DNA of 64,000 nt from Falsiroseomonas selenitidurans (GTDB lineage Bacteria > Pseudomonadota > Alphaproteobacteria > Acetobacterales > Acetobacteraceae). The notes beneath the pieces were generated by a model that was not told the DNA's origin, made no database searches, and saw only the letters and a list, made by a program, of their open reading frames with translations. The translations under genes were made by a program, and so were the position numbers. The first letter of the stretch is position 1, and every line of letters starts with the position of its first letter. The stretch is taken from positions 124,001 through 188,000 of the forward strand of contig NZ_JAAVNE010000001.1 of the NCBI RefSeq assembly GCF_012103215.1, in the 5' to 3' direction. Shown piece by piece: positions 36,299-45,884 of this stretch.

Positions 36299-36324
36299 AT
36301 CCCGGCCCCAACTGTCCGTACGAC

Positions 36325-37005
36325 CTAGGGTGTCACCTCCGCCACCAGCGGCAGATGGTCCGAGGCGCGGCGCGCGGCCGGCGTGTCGTGGACCCGCAGG
36401 CCGGAGAGCATCGCGGAAGGCGACGCCAGGATGCGGTCCAGCGCCAGGCAGGGGCGGAAGGCGGGGAAGGTCGGCACGGGCGCCGGCAGGTCGAAGCGCG
36501 CGGCCAGCACGGCAAGGGCGGCGCCCTGCGCCCGCCATTCGTTGAGGTCGCCCAGCAGCAGCACCGGCAGGGCGGGCGGGGCGAAAGCGGCGTCCAGCAG
36601 CAGCCGCGCCTGCGCCGCGCGGCGCGCGCCGGTCAGGCTGAGATGCGCCGCCAGCAGCCGGAACGGGCCCTCGCCCAGGTCAATCTCGGCGCAGATCGCC
36701 CCGCGCGGCTCCCAGCCGCCGAGCGGCACGCCGCGCGCGCTGGCCCGGCGCAGGCGATCCTGGCGCAGCAGCACCACGCCGCTGCGCCAGCCCTGCTGGT
36801 CCGCCACCACGCGCAGCGGCACCAGCCCGGCCTCGGCCAGCGAAGCCTCCGCCAGCATCGGGCGGCGGCGGGCGAAGAAATGCTGCGCCTCCTGCAGGGC
36901 GATCAGGTCGGCATCCAGCGCCGCCAGCACGGCGGCGATGCGGTCCGGCCGGAAGGGCGCGAGGCTGCCGCGGCCGCGATGGATGTTCCAGCTGGCGACG
37001 CGCAT
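36325..37005 (-). CDS. endonuclease/exonuclease/phosphatase (EEP) family protein
   Basis: A 226-residue metal-dependent phosphodiesterase or phosphatase of the EEP superfamily. The motifs appear in order: VASWNIHRGRG, IALQEAQHF (catalytic Glu), LLAAHLSLTGARR, VLLLGDLNEW (Asp-x-Asn pair), LALDRILAS and ASDHLPLVAEV (terminal Asp-His). All catalytic residues are present, so activity is likely, but the substrate could be DNA, phospholipid or an inositol phosphate. The ATG begins directly at the first strand, as usual for short bacterial members. It is separated by 3 bp from the membrane protein gene upstream, and the two probably form a unit. Confidence 0.85.
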   Translation of the reverse strand: MRVASWNIHRGRGSLAPFRPDRIAAVLAALDADLIALQEAQHFFARRRPMLAEASLAEAGLVPLRVVADQQGWRSGVVLLRQDRLRRASARGVPLGGWEPRGAICAEIDLGEGPFRLLAAHLSLTGARRAAQARLLLDAAFAPPALPVLLLGDLNEWRAQGAALAVLAARFDLPAPVPTFPAFRPCLALDRILASPSAMLSGLRVHDTPAARRASDHLPLVAEVTP

Positions 37006-37008
37006 CGC

Positions 37009-37581
37009 TCAGCCCGGCGCCGGGCGGCGGGGTGCCGCGCCCCAGACGTTGCCGAAGGCCGCGCCGGCGGTGGTCAGCACGATGTCGGAGACGGTATCGC
37101 CCGCACTGCCGATCAACCCGGTGGCGGCCTCGAACGCCTCCCACGCCACGGCGAGGCCGAGCCCGAAGCCGAGGCCGAGCAGCGCCAGCCTGCCGCGTGG
37201 GCGCGGCCTGCCATCGGTGTGCAGCAGCCCGGCGAGGACGGCGCCGGCCAGGATGCCGCTCAGCAGGTGCACCACCTCGTCGTAAGGGTTGGCGCCATGG
37301 AACCAGTTCAGGCCATAGCCGGGGGTGCTCAGCAGTGTCGCCAGCACCGGCGCCGCGTCCAGCCGACGCGGCAGGCGGCGCAGCCGGCCGGGCAGCACAG
37401 CCATGCGTTCCCGCGGCGGCAGGATCAGGCCGAGACAGCCGGCCATCGCCGCCAGCGTGCCAAGCGCCGCACCACGCCTGTCCAGCAGCCACAGGCAGCC
37501 CGCCACCAGCAGGACCAGGCCGAGGCAGGCCCAGGCCAGACGCGATTGCCGTCGCCAATCCGCCCGTGTCAGCAGCGCCAA
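37009..37581 (-). CDS. YjdF/DUF2238-like inner-membrane protein
   Basis: A 190-residue membrane protein with about five hydrophobic segments. The conserved-looking stretch is GANPYDEVVHLLSGILAGAV, followed by AVAWEAFEAATG and GSAGDTVSDIVLTTAGAAFG. This resembles the YDxxxH, WExxE and DxxxD layout of the YjdF (DUF2238) family; the assignment is by eye. No function is known. I chose the TTG at 37581 because GGGGGAGGG lies 6 nt before it; a TTG at 37617 adds 12 residues without a ribosome site. It precedes the EEP-family gene by 3 bp. Confidence 0.6.
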   Translation of the reverse strand: MALLTRADWRRQSRLAWACLGLVLLVAGCLWLLDRRGAALGTLAAMAGCLGLILPPRERMAVLPGRLRRLPRRLDAAPVLATLLSTPGYGLNWFHGANPYDEVVHLLSGILAGAVLAGLLHTDGRPRPRGRLALLGLGFGLGLAVAWEAFEAATGLIGSAGDTVSDIVLTTAGAAFGNVWGAAPRRPAPG

Positions 37582-37688
37582 GCCGTGCCCTCCCCCTATC
37601 CTGCCTGCTTCGGGCAACGCGCGCTGGGCGGTCGGGTGGCGCGGCGGCGCGGATTTACCGTGCCGGCCTCAGCAGGCACGATGCCGCA

Positions 37689-38213
37689 ATGAGTGCATGG
37701 CAGAAGGTGGATCGGGCGACGGCCGAATCGCACAGGCTGTTCGGGCTGCGCGGCTGGCTGCGCCTGCCCTCCCTGCCGCTGGCGCTGGTGCTGCCGGGCG
37801 TCGTGCTGTCCCTCGCCCTGGGTCTCGCGCTGCCGCTGGCGCAGGGACTGCCGCCTTTGATCGGCCTGGCGGATGGCCTCGACGCGGCCCTTCTCCTTGC
37901 CGTGTCGGTGCTGTGGTTCCGCCGCTGGCGGCACTTCCGGCCCGCCTACCTGGCCTTCTCCCTGGCCACCTCGGTGCAGGAGGGCTTCGACCTGGTGAGG
38001 GAGGCGCCGCTCGCTGCCGATCCGGGCGGCGAGGTGGCGCTGTTCGTCATCTTCCTGGCGCTCGACATCGCCTTCCTGCTGGCGATGCAGCGCAGCCGCC
38101 GCTTCCGGGTGACCTTCGAGCACCGGGTGCGGGCGGACCTGCCGGGCGAGGTCGCCCTCACCCCACCGGCAGCAGCCCATTCGCCTGGGCTGCCGCCAGC
38201 GCCGTCATGTTGA
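37689..38213 (+). CDS. small integral membrane protein of unknown function
   Basis: A 174-residue protein with four probable hydrophobic segments ([67 protein letters not shown]) and a basic cytoplasmic end ([20 protein letters not shown]). I do not recognise the family. The start ATG at 37689 was chosen from the coding pattern; the frame is open further upstream, antisense to the YjdF-like gene. Its last 56 bp overlap the 3' end of the malic enzyme gene on the other strand. Confidence 0.6.
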   Translation: MSAWQKVDRATAESHRLFGLRGWLRLPSLPLALVLPGVVLSLALGLALPLAQGLPPLIGLADGLDAALLLAVSVLWFRRWRHFRPAYLAFSLATSVQEGFDLVREAPLAADPGGEVALFVIFLALDIAFLLAMQRSRRFRVTFEHRVRADLPGEVALTPPAAAHSPGLPPAPSC

Positions 38214-40437
38214 CGATGCCGCGGGCGGTGACGCTCGGCACCAGCACATGGATGGGCTTCGCCATGCCCAGCAGGATGGGCCCCACCTGAAGCCCCTCGC
38301 CCGCCGCCTTCAGCAGGTTGAAGCTGATATTGGCGGCGTCGAGCGTCGGCATCACCAGCAGGTTGGCGGCATCGGTCAGCGGGCTGTCGGCCACGGCGCG
38401 GGCGCGGATCGCCTGCACCAGCGCGGCATCGGCGTGCATTTCCCCATCCACCTCGAAGTCGGGCGCGCGGGCGCGCAGCAGGCGCAGCGCGTCGCGCATC
38501 TTGCGGGCCGAGGGCGCGCCGGAAGCCCCGAAGCTGGAATGGCTCAGCAGCGCGGCCTTGGGCGCCAGGCCGAAGGCGCGGATCTGCTCCGCCGCCAGCA
38601 GCGTCATGTCCACGATCTGCTTCGCGGTCGGGTCCACCGTCAGGTGGGTATCGACGAAGAACAGATGGCCGTTCGGCACGATCAGCGCGGACAGCGCATA
38701 GACGCGGTCCACCTCCTCCCGCTTGCCGATTACGTCGAAGGCGTGATGCCAGTGGCGGAACCAGTCGCCGGTACCGCCACAGAGGCAGGCATCGGCCAGC
38801 CCCGCTTCCAGCAGCAGCGCCGCGGCGACGGTCGGCCGGTTGCCGACGCGCCGCGCCGCCGCATCCGGCGGAATGCCGCGGCGCCCCACCTTGGCCTGGT
38901 ACAGCGCCACCAGCGGCGCGAAGGCGGCCTCATCCGCCGAGGGGTCCATCACCCGCACGGAATGGGCGAAATCCATGCGCAGGCCCATGGCGCCGGCCTT
39001 GGCGGCGATCACGTCCCGCCGGCCGATCAGGATCGGCTCCGCCAGCCCATCGTCCAGCACGGTCTGCACCGCGCGCAGCGTGCGTTCATCCTCGCCCTCG
39101 GCATAGACAACGCGGGCCAGGCGCTTGCGCGCCGCCTCGAACACCGGGCGCATCAGGTTGCCGGAGCGGAAGACGAAGCGTTCCAGCTCGTTGCGGTACT
39201 TCGCCATGTCCGCGATCGGGCGGCGGGCGACGCCGGTCTCCATCGCCGCCCGGGCGACGGCCGGCGCCACTTCCAGGATCAGCCGCGGGTCGAAGGGCTT
39301 CGGGATGATGTAGTCCGGGCCGAAGGTGGGCGCGGCGCCGCCATAGGCCGCGGCCACCACCTCGCTCGCCTCCATCCGCGCCAGGGCGGCGATGGCGTCC
39401 GCCGCGGCCACCTTCATCGCCTCGTTGATCGTGGTGGCGCCGGCATCCAGCGCGCCGCGGAAGATGAAGGGGAAGCAGAGGACGTTGTTGACCTGGTTCG
39501 GGTAGTCCGTCCGCCCCGTCGCCACGATGGCGTCCGGCCGCACCGCGCGCACGGCTTCCGGCAGGATCTCCGGCTCCGGATTCGCCAGGGCGAGGACCAG
39601 CGGCTTCGGCGCCAGCAGGGGCAGCCATTCCGCCTTCAGGATGCGCGGGGCGGACAGGCCCAGGAACACGTCGGCGCCGGGCAGCACCTGCTCCAGCCTC
39701 CGCGCCTCCGTCTCCTGCGCATAGGCCGCCTTGAAGGGGTCGGTGTTCGGGCGGCCCTTCCAGACCACCCCGTCGATGTCGCAGATGGTGACGTTGGCCC
39801 GGTTCAGCCCCATCGCCACCAGCAGGTCCAGGCAGGCGATGGCCGCGGCGCCGCCGCCGGTGTTCACCAGCCGCACCTCCTCCAGCCGCTTGCCCTGCAG
39901 CAGCAGGCCGTTGCGCACCGCGGCGGCGACGATGATGGCGGTGCCGTGCTGGTCGTCATGGAACACCGGGATGTCCATGCGGGCGCGCAGCGCGCGCTCG
40001 ATGGCGAAGCATTCCGGCGCCTTGATGTCCTCGAGGTTGATGGCGCCGAAGCTCGGGCCGAGCGCGGCCACCGCCTCCACGAACTTGTCCGGGTCGCGCT
40101 GGTCGATCTCCAGGTCGATGGAGTCGATGCCGGCGAACTTCTTGAAGAGCACCGCCTTGCCCTCCATCACCGGCTTGCTGGCCAGCGCCCCGATGGCCCC
40201 CAGGCCGAGCACGGCGGTGCCGTTGGTGATGACGGCGACCAGGTTGCCGCGCGCCGTGTAGTCCCAGGCGGCATCGGGGTTCCTGGCGATTTCCTCGCAG
40301 GCCGCGGCGACGCCCGGCGAATAGGCCAGGCCGAGGTCGCGCTGGGTGGCCATGCGCTTGGTCGGCTCGACGCTGAGCTTTCCGGGCCGCGGCAGCCGGT
40401 GGTAGTCGAGCGCGGCCTTGCGGAAATCTTCGTCCAT
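38158..40437 (-). CDS. maeB: NADP-dependent malic enzyme with phosphotransacetylase-like domain
   Basis: A 759-residue fusion that decarboxylates malate to pyruvate. Residues 1-420 are the malic enzyme part ([81 protein letters not shown]). Residues 430-759 resemble phosphate acetyltransferase ([58 protein letters not shown]). This tail is usually regulatory in MaeB, responding to acetyl-CoA. The ATG at 40437 has AGGGG about 10 nt upstream. It is divergent from the chemoreceptor gene. The length is normal for the family. Confidence 0.93.
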   Translation of the reverse strand: MDEDFRKAALDYHRLPRPGKLSVEPTKRMATQRDLGLAYSPGVAAACEEIARNPDAAWDYTARGNLVAVITNGTAVLGLGAIGALASKPVMEGKAVLFKKFAGIDSIDLEIDQRDPDKFVEAVAALGPSFGAINLEDIKAPECFAIERALRARMDIPVFHDDQHGTAIIVAAAVRNGLLLQGKRLEEVRLVNTGGGAAAIACLDLLVAMGLNRANVTICDIDGVVWKGRPNTDPFKAAYAQETEARRLEQVLPGADVFLGLSAPRILKAEWLPLLAPKPLVLALANPEPEILPEAVRAVRPDAIVATGRTDYPNQVNNVLCFPFIFRGALDAGATTINEAMKVAAADAIAALARMEASEVVAAAYGGAAPTFGPDYIIPKPFDPRLILEVAPAVARAAMETGVARRPIADMAKYRNELERFVFRSGNLMRPVFEAARKRLARVVYAEGEDERTLRAVQTVLDDGLAEPILIGRRDVIAAKAGAMGLRMDFAHSVRVMDPSADEAAFAPLVALYQAKVGRRGIPPDAAARRVGNRPTVAAALLLEAGLADACLCGGTGDWFRHWHHAFDVIGKREEVDRVYALSALIVPNGHLFFVDTHLTVDPTAKQIVDMTLLAAEQIRAFGLAPKAALLSHSSFGASGAPSARKMRDALRLLRARAPDFEVDGEMHADAALVQAIRARAVADSPLTDAANLLVMPTLDAANISFNLLKAAGEGLQVGPILLGMAKPIHVLVPSVTARGIVNMTALAAAQANGLLPVG

Positions 40438-40596
40438 GCTGCAATCCCCTTGGAGGTTCCTTCTAGCGGAGCGCGGGGCGGAACGGCAGGGGCCGATGGC
40501 CCGGCCGCCCGGCAGGCGGCCTGCCACGCGCGGCCATTAGGAAGGCCGCAAGGTCCCTGCTGCACAATCCCGCGCCAGTTGCAGGGAAACGCAGCC

Positions 40597-41886
40597 ATGG
40601 GATTCTTCACGAACAAGCGGACCGACGACCTGCGCGAGCGCGCGGAGTGGCTGGAGGTGCTGTCCGGCCATGCCGGAGTCGGCCTGTGGGACGCCATCCT
40701 GCATGAGGGCGACGCCATGCACCCGAAGGCGCGCTGGACCTGGTCCGCCGAGTTCCGGCGCCTGGTCGGCTTCAGCTCGGTGGAGGAATTCCCCGATGTG
40801 GTGCAGTCCTGGTCCGACCGGCTGCACCCGGAGGATGTGGACCGCACCTTCGCCGCCTTCGGCGGCGCGCTGGCCACCGGGGCGCGCTACGATGTCACCT
40901 ATCGCCTGAAGGTGAAGGATGGCAGCTACCGCTGGTTCCGCGCCACCGGCGGCGTGATCCTGGACGAGGCCCGCAAGCCGCGCCGGGCCTGCGGCAGCCT
41001 GGTGGATGTGGACGATGTGAAGCGGGCCGAGGCGGCGCAGAAGGCGGCGACCGAGGCCACCGCGAAGCGCTTCGAGGCGGAGATCCTCGCCGCCGTCGGC
41101 ACCGTCGCCGCCGCCGCGGACCGCCTGGGGAGCGAGGCGGAGGTGATGGACAAGGTGGCGCGGGAGACCTCCGACCGCTCCGGCAGCGTCGCCGGCGTCT
41201 CGGCCGAGGCCAGCGCCAATGTCGCGAGCGTGGCGGCGGCGACGGAGGAGGTGACGGCCTCGATCCACGAGATCGGCCGGCAGGTCATGCGCTCCACCGC
41301 CGCGACAGGCACCGCGACCGGTCAGGCGCAGACGGCGACGGAGGTGGTGCGCGGCCTGGTGGCCGATGTGCAGAAGATCGGCGACGTGGTGAAGCTGATC
41401 AGCGACATCGCCGGCCAGACCAACCTGCTGGCCCTGAACGCCACCATCGAGGCCGCCCGCGCCGGGGAGGCCGGGAAGGGCTTCGCCGTCGTGGCCTCCG
41501 AGGTGAAGACCCTGGCGGCGCAGACCGCCAAGGCGACGGAGGAGATCACCGCGCGCATCGGCGCCGTGCAGACCGCGACCGGCGGCGTGGCCCAGGCGAT
41601 CGACGCGGTGGCCGGGACGATCGGGGAGCTGAACGACGTCGCCTCCGCCATCGCGGCGGCGGTGGAACAGCAGGGGGCCACGACCTCGGAGATTGCGCGC
41701 AACGTCCAGCAGGTGGCGCGCGGCACGCAATCCGTCTCCTCCAACATCGAGGGGCTGAGCGAATCCGCGGCGCGAACCGGGCAGATCACCGGCCGCATCG
41801 CCGATTCGGCGCGCAGCCTTTCGGGCGAGGCGCAGATGATGCGGGACAAGGTGACCCGCTTCCTGTCGGATCTGCGCGCCGCCTGA
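40597..41886 (+). CDS. soluble PAS-containing methyl-accepting chemotaxis protein
   Basis: A 429-residue cytoplasmic chemoreceptor without a membrane segment. Residues 20-145 form a PAS_3-type sensor ([51 protein letters not shown]). The rest is the long helical signalling domain with the highly conserved tip [20 protein letters not shown] followed by [13 protein letters not shown], where CheA and CheW dock. The ligand could be oxygen, redox state or a small molecule; a cofactor-binding residue cannot be named. AGGGA lies 10 nt before the ATG. No other chemotaxis genes are in the window, so it must work with a cluster elsewhere. Confidence 0.9.
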   Translation: MGFFTNKRTDDLRERAEWLEVLSGHAGVGLWDAILHEGDAMHPKARWTWSAEFRRLVGFSSVEEFPDVVQSWSDRLHPEDVDRTFAAFGGALATGARYDVTYRLKVKDGSYRWFRATGGVILDEARKPRRACGSLVDVDDVKRAEAAQKAATEATAKRFEAEILAAVGTVAAAADRLGSEAEVMDKVARETSDRSGSVAGVSAEASANVASVAAATEEVTASIHEIGRQVMRSTAATGTATGQAQTATEVVRGLVADVQKIGDVVKLISDIAGQTNLLALNATIEAARAGEAGKGFAVVASEVKTLAAQTAKATEEITARIGAVQTATGGVAQAIDAVAGTIGELNDVASAIAAAVEQQGATTSEIARNVQQVARGTQSVSSNIEGLSESAARTGQITGRIADSARSLSGEAQMMRDKVTRFLSDLRAA

Positions 41887-41937
41887 GGGCGCGGTTCAAG
41901 GGGCCTGGCGCGCCGGCGGGGCGCGCCGGGCGCCGGA

Positions 41938-42023
41938 TGGTGCGGTCGAGAAGATTCGAACTTCCACGGGGTTGCCCCCACCAGCACCTCAAGCTGGCGC
42001 GTCTACCATTCCGCCACGACCGC
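41938..42023 (-). tRNA. tRNA-Leu (anticodon GAG)
   Basis: An 86-nt class II tRNA on the complementary strand with the CCA end encoded. The acceptor stem pairs GCGGTCG with CGACCGC, the anticodon stem-loop reads CCAGC TTGAGGT GCTGG with anticodon GAG, a long variable arm follows, and the T loop contains TTCGAAT. It reads leucine codons of the CUC/CUU box. It sits between the chemoreceptor and lipB genes. Confidence 0.95.
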
Positions 42024-42052
42024 ATATCGGGTAGAGGGCCGGCCTATAGCCG

Positions 42053-42724
42053 ATGACGCAGCACCCGACAACGCCCCTCCCCGCCAATCCCGAATGGTCC
42101 GTCGCCGAGGGCCGCATGCCCTATGCCCTGGCGCTGGAGACGATGGCCGCGCGCGTCGCCGCCATCCGCAACGGCCAGGCGGCCGAGGCGGTGTGGCTGG
42201 TGGAGCATGAGCCCACCTACACCGCCGGCACCTCCGCCAGGCCGGAAGACCTGCTGGAGACGCGCTTCCCCGCGGTGGCGGCCGGGCGCGGCGGGCAATG
42301 GACCTATCATGGCCCCGGCCAGCGCACCGCCTATGTGATGCTGGACCTGACGCGCGACCACGGCACGGTGCGGGCGCGCGACGTACGGGATTACGTGCGG
42401 GGCCTGGAGGAATGGCTGATCCGCGCGCTGGACCGCTTCAACATCCGCGGTGAGCGGCGGGCGGGGCGCGTCGGCATCTGGGTGGCCGACCGCGCCCGCG
42501 GGACGGAGGAGAAGATCGGCGCCATCGGCGTGCGGGTGACCCGCTGGGTGTCCTGGCACGGGGTGGCGCTGAACGTGGACCCGGACCTCAGCCATTTCGG
42601 CGGCATCGTCCCCTGCGGCATCGCGGAACACGGCGTGACCAGCCTGCACCGGCTGGGGGTGCTGGCGACGATGGAGGAAGCGGACGCGGCGCTGATGGCG
42701 GCCTGGGCGGAGGTGTTCGGGTAA
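42053..42724 (+). CDS. lipB: lipoyl(octanoyl) transferase
   Basis: A 223-residue enzyme that moves octanoyl groups from acyl carrier protein to lipoyl domains of 2-oxoacid dehydrogenases, the first step of lipoate assembly. Family motifs are [35 protein letters not shown], the catalytic Lys154 in [31 protein letters not shown] with catalytic Cys188, and GVTSLHRLG. All active-site residues are present. It lies next to the tRNA-Leu gene and converges on a small protein gene. The ribosome site before the ATG is weak. No lipA gene is in the window. Confidence 0.94.
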   Translation: MTQHPTTPLPANPEWSVAEGRMPYALALETMAARVAAIRNGQAAEAVWLVEHEPTYTAGTSARPEDLLETRFPAVAAGRGGQWTYHGPGQRTAYVMLDLTRDHGTVRARDVRDYVRGLEEWLIRALDRFNIRGERRAGRVGIWVADRARGTEEKIGAIGVRVTRWVSWHGVALNVDPDLSHFGGIVPCGIAEHGVTSLHRLGVLATMEEADAALMAAWAEVFG

Positions 42725-42736
42725 GCTGGCGGTCCG

Positions 42737-42919
42737 CTAAGGCCCGTCCTCCTCCACCTCCCAGCCCTGCGCCAGGAATCGCGCCAGGACCGCCTCGTGC
42801 TGGTCGTCCTTGTAGGACTCCAGCACCTCGTCTTCCTCATCCAGCACCTCGGTGCCGGATGCGGTGGTGACGATGACCCGCGTGGCCATCTCACCCTTCA
42901 TCAGCACCGTCTCGCGCAT
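42737..42919 (-). CDS. small acidic protein of unknown function
   Basis: A 60-residue acidic protein (MATRVIVTTASGTEVLDEED, then LESYKDDQHEAVLARFLAQG) with no signal or membrane segment. Codon use is like that of neighbouring genes, which supports it being real. Possible starts are 42919 (used here), 42901 and 42889; the last has AAGGGTG close upstream and would give a 50-residue product. I do not recognise the family. It lies just downstream of an open stretch on the same strand whose start could not be found. Confidence 0.5.
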   Translation of the reverse strand: MRETVLMKGEMATRVIVTTASGTEVLDEEDEVLESYKDDQHEAVLARFLAQGWEVEEDGP

Positions 42920-43262
42920 CGCCGGAAAACCTCAGCGGCCGCGCAGGAAGGCCGGTGCGGCGCCTTCGCGGAAGTCGCCGTCGCGCCAGTTGCGGTCCTT
43001 CTGGCCCGCGGCGGAAGCCGCCGCCGGGCGGCGGGCGGGCTGGTCGCCGCCGCGCGGGGCGCTCGGCGCATTGCCGCGCGGGGCGCCCTGCGGCTGGCCG
43101 CCGCCCTGCCCTTCGCCGCCGCGCTGGCAGGTCTGGCCGCGGTGCCGGTGCTGGCGCGCGGCGGCACGGCGGATTGGCTGGCGGCGGCGCTGCCGCTCGG
43201 CCTGCTCTGGGCCGGCGCGGCGCTCGACCGCTCGCGCTGAAGCGGGCCGCGCCGGGGCGCCT
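42920..43262. other. 343-bp stretch with coding-like sequence on both strands but no start found
   Basis: On the minus strand a frame ending at the stop 42932-42934 has a coding-like C-terminus (QKDRNWRDGDFREGAPAFL) with very high third-position GC, open back to about 43281, but it contains no ATG, GTG or TTG. On the plus strand a frame ending at the stop 43238-43240 encodes two hydrophobic stretches (LPFAAALAGLAAVPVL, LAAALPLGLLWAGAAL), also without a nearby start. One may be a real small gene with an unseen start or a frameshift. Confidence 0.35.
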
Positions 43263-44060
43263 TCAGTCGAACAGGAAGTCCTTCACCAGCGCCGCCGTCG
43301 CATCGGGGTCGGAAGCGGCGACGTGGTAGCTGTCATTCTCCATGACCACGAGGCGGGAACCCGCGATCCGTTCCTGCCAGGCCCGCACCTCCGCCACCGA
43401 GCCGAGCCCGCTGCCGGTGGTGGTCACCACCAGCGTCGGCGCGCGGATCCGCCCGACCTCCGCCGTCACATCGACGCTGGGCACCATGCGGAGGAAACCC
43501 TCCAGCGTGGAGGCGGCGGTGCGGCCCATCATCTGCGTCCACCAGGCCAGGGCCGCTTCCGGCATCCGCGTGCCCATGCGCCCGGCGTTGGAGGCCGCGA
43601 CCCAGGCGGGCACGCCTTCCGCCGCGATCTGCGCCCGCCAGGCCGGGGTGCGCCCCGACATGTTGGTCAGCGAGGCCGGGCCGCCGAGCACCGCCAGCCT
43701 GTCCACCAGCGCCGGGTGCCGCGCCGCCAGCGCCATGGCAATGGTGCCGCCGATCTTGCCGCCCACCACATGCGCCCGCGCCAGGCCGAGATGCCCGAAC
43801 AGCGCCACCACATCCGCGATCAGCCGGTCGAAGCGCCATTCATGGTCGGCCGGCATCGGCGTCGACTCGCCGTAGCCGCGCAGATCCAGCCGCACCACGC
43901 GGGCCTGGCGCGCCAGCGCCGGGACGAAGGCGCGGAAGGCCTCGCCGCTTTCCGCCAGGCCGTGCAGCAGCAGCACGGTGGGCGCCGGCAGCCAGGGGTC
44001 GGTGAAGTCGTCCACCGTGTAGGCCAGGCGGATGCCGGGCGAGACCTCGAAATGCGGCAT
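43263..44060 (-). CDS. alpha/beta-hydrolase-fold protein lacking the nucleophile serine
   Basis: A 265-residue alpha/beta-hydrolase fold. The oxyanion region is VLLLHGLAESGEAF, and RLDLRGYGEST and the late histidine (NDSYHVAASDP, His246) fit the family. The nucleophile elbow, however, reads VVGGKIGGTIA, with Lys102 where GxSxG has Ser, and the usual acidic residue after strand 6 is not evident (VVTTTGSGLGSVAEV). It may catalyse non-hydrolytic chemistry, bind a ligand, or be inactive. It is 11 bp downstream of an SDR gene on the same strand, and the two probably work on one small-molecule pathway. Confidence 0.82.
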   Translation of the reverse strand: MPHFEVSPGIRLAYTVDDFTDPWLPAPTVLLLHGLAESGEAFRAFVPALARQARVVRLDLRGYGESTPMPADHEWRFDRLIADVVALFGHLGLARAHVVGGKIGGTIAMALAARHPALVDRLAVLGGPASLTNMSGRTPAWRAQIAAEGVPAWVAASNAGRMGTRMPEAALAWWTQMMGRTAASTLEGFLRMVPSVDVTAEVGRIRAPTLVVTTTGSGLGSVAEVRAWQERIAGSRLVVMENDSYHVAASDPDATAALVKDFLFD

Positions 44061-44071
44061 GGGGGGCCTCC

Positions 44072-44860
44072 TCAGATGCAGCGGGTGCCGCCGCCGTCAA
44101 TGTCGATGTTGGTGCCGGTGATGAAGCCGGCGCGGTCGGAACACAGGAAGGCCACCAGGCCGGAAACCTCCTCCGGCGTGCCCAGCCGGCCGAGCGCCAC
44201 GGAGGCGATGGCCGCCGCATTCTCCGCCGACGTGTCGCGCCCGCTGCCGGCCGCGCCCTGGGCCACCAGCGCATCCCAGCGCGGCGTCGCGATCGGGCCG
44301 GGGTTCACGCCGACGACCAGCACGTTGTCCGGCGCGCAATCCTGCGCCAGGGCGTGGGTGAAGGCGAGCAGCGAGGCATTGACGCTGGAGCCGACAATGT
44401 AGGTGGCGCGCGGCTGGTGGCCGGACCGGCCGATGATGTTGATCACCCGCCCCCAGCGCCGGGTGCGCATCGGCGGCACCAGCAGCCGGGCGCAGCGCAT
44501 GTAGCCGAGCAGCTTGAGCTCCAGGGATTTGCGCCAGGTGGCGTCGTCGCTCTCGGCGATGCGGCCCATCGGCGTGGCGCCGGCATTGTTCACCAGGATG
44601 TCGATCGGGCCCAGCGCCGCTTCCGCGCGCGCGATGGCGGCCTCCAGCGCCGCCGCGTCGGCCAGGTCGACGGCGATGGGGATGGTGCGGGCGCCGGTTT
44701 CCGCGGCGATGGCGGCGGCGGCTTCCGCGAGGCGGTCCGCGCCGCGCGCCAGCATGGCCACCGCCACGCCTTCCGCCGCCAATTCCCGGGCGATGGCCCG
44801 GCCGATGCCCATGGAGGCGCCGGTGACCAGCGCCGTCCTGCCCTTCAGGCCGAGTTCCAT
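44072..44860 (-). CDS. short-chain dehydrogenase/reductase with altered active site
   Basis: A 262-residue SDR. The cofactor loop is TALVTGASMGIGRAI, the NNAG motif is DILVNNAGATPMG, and the C-terminus has the usual PGPIATPRWDAL, GTPEEVSGLVAFLCSD and ITGTNIDIDGGGTR. The active site has Ser146 and Tyr154, but position +4 from the Tyr is Ser158 (YIVGSS) instead of the catalytic Lys of YxxxK. Some SDR subgroups share such a change. The start at 44860 follows GGGGTGGGG; the ATG at 44878 is an alternative. A long open frame upstream is ignored. It is co-directional with the abnormal alpha/beta-hydrolase gene. Confidence 0.85.
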   Translation of the reverse strand: MELGLKGRTALVTGASMGIGRAIARELAAEGVAVAMLARGADRLAEAAAAIAAETGARTIPIAVDLADAAALEAAIARAEAALGPIDILVNNAGATPMGRIAESDDATWRKSLELKLLGYMRCARLLVPPMRTRRWGRVINIIGRSGHQPRATYIVGSSVNASLLAFTHALAQDCAPDNVLVVGVNPGPIATPRWDALVAQGAAGSGRDTSAENAAAIASVALGRLGTPEEVSGLVAFLCSDRAGFITGTNIDIDGGGTRCI

Positions 44861-44949
44861 CCCCACCCCATCCGCCATGCACCCTGCCGCCACTGGCCGC
44901 CGGATGCGGCGGATGTCAACTGGTTGCGCGGCGGCACCCGGCACCTGAC

Positions 44950-45738
44950 ATGCGGAGGAAGATGCCGATCCTGAAAGCCGCGCTGGCGCTGTTCGCCCTG
45001 TTCTACCTGCTGCCGCTCGGCCTCTCCGCCGGGCTGTACCAGCGGGATGGCATCGGCGCGGGCTGGCGCCAGGCCGATCGCGGCAGCACCGGCCTGCTGC
45101 CGGACGCCGCCGGCCACCCCGCCGCGGTGGTCCGCGTCTTTGCCGCCCCCACCGTGCGCTGGCGCGGCATCTTCGCGGTGCATTGCTGGGTGGTGCTGAA
45201 GCCGGAAGGTGCCACCGCCTATACGCGCTACGACTACACCGCCTGGGGCGACCCGGTGCGGGTGAACGGCTTCGTCGCCGATGGCCGCTGGTTCGGCCGG
45301 GTGCCGGAGGTGGTCTTCGCCGCCGATGGCACGGCGGCGGAGGCCATGATCCCGCGCATGCAGGCGGCGATCCGGGGCTATGCCTGGCGCAACCGCGGCG
45401 ACTACCGGGTCTGGCCCGGCCCCAACTCCAACACCTTCGTCGCCGCCGTGCTGGATGCGGTGCCGGAGGCGCAGGTGGCGCTGCCGCCGAACGCCATCGG
45501 CCGGGACTACCCGCATGACGGGCGCTGGCTGCGCGCCACCCCCTCCGGCACCGGGCTGCGGCTGAGCCTCGGCGGCTATGCCGGGGTGACGTTGGGCTGG
45601 GTGGAGGGGGTGGAGGTGAACATCCTGGGCGCCGTCGCCGGGCTCGACCTGCGGCGGCCGGCCCTGAAGCTGCCGGGCCTGGGCCGCATCGGCCTGGATG
45701 CGCTGGCGGCACCGGCGCGGGCCGAGGCCCCCGGCTGA
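44950..45738 (+). CDS. DUF3750-like membrane-anchored protein
   Basis: A 262-residue protein with an N-terminal signal or anchor (KAALALFALFYLLPLGLSAGL). The mature part has conserved-looking stretches: RWRGIFAVHCWVVLKPEGA, YTRYDYTAWGDPVRVNGF, RGDYRVWPGPNSNTFVAAVL and LPPNAIGRDYP. These match my recollection of the DUF3750 family. The WPGPNSNTF stretch followed by a conserved Gly-rich region suggests an enzyme-like pocket, but no activity is known. The protein should face the periplasm. It is divergent from the SDR gene with 89 bp between starts. Confidence 0.65.
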   Translation: MRRKMPILKAALALFALFYLLPLGLSAGLYQRDGIGAGWRQADRGSTGLLPDAAGHPAAVVRVFAAPTVRWRGIFAVHCWVVLKPEGATAYTRYDYTAWGDPVRVNGFVADGRWFGRVPEVVFAADGTAAEAMIPRMQAAIRGYAWRNRGDYRVWPGPNSNTFVAAVLDAVPEAQVALPPNAIGRDYPHDGRWLRATPSGTGLRLSLGGYAGVTLGWVEGVEVNILGAVAGLDLRRPALKLPGLGRIGLDALAAPARAEAPG

Positions 45739-45884
45739 TCCGGCAAGGCCCAAGCCGCGGGCCGGGGTGCAGGGAACGAAGCGGCCGCGGCCGGCGTTGT
45801 CACCGGGATGCTTCGCGCCCGGGCCGCCTCGCCGAGGGGCGTGGGCAGGGGCTGCCGACGCCATTCCGAAGGAAGGATACGACC

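Noticed and set aside
41907..41927. 8-bp GC inverted repeat between the chemoreceptor gene and tRNA-Leu
   Set aside because: It lacks a T-run, and GGCGCGCC-type words are common in this genome. It could still be a weak stop signal between convergent units.
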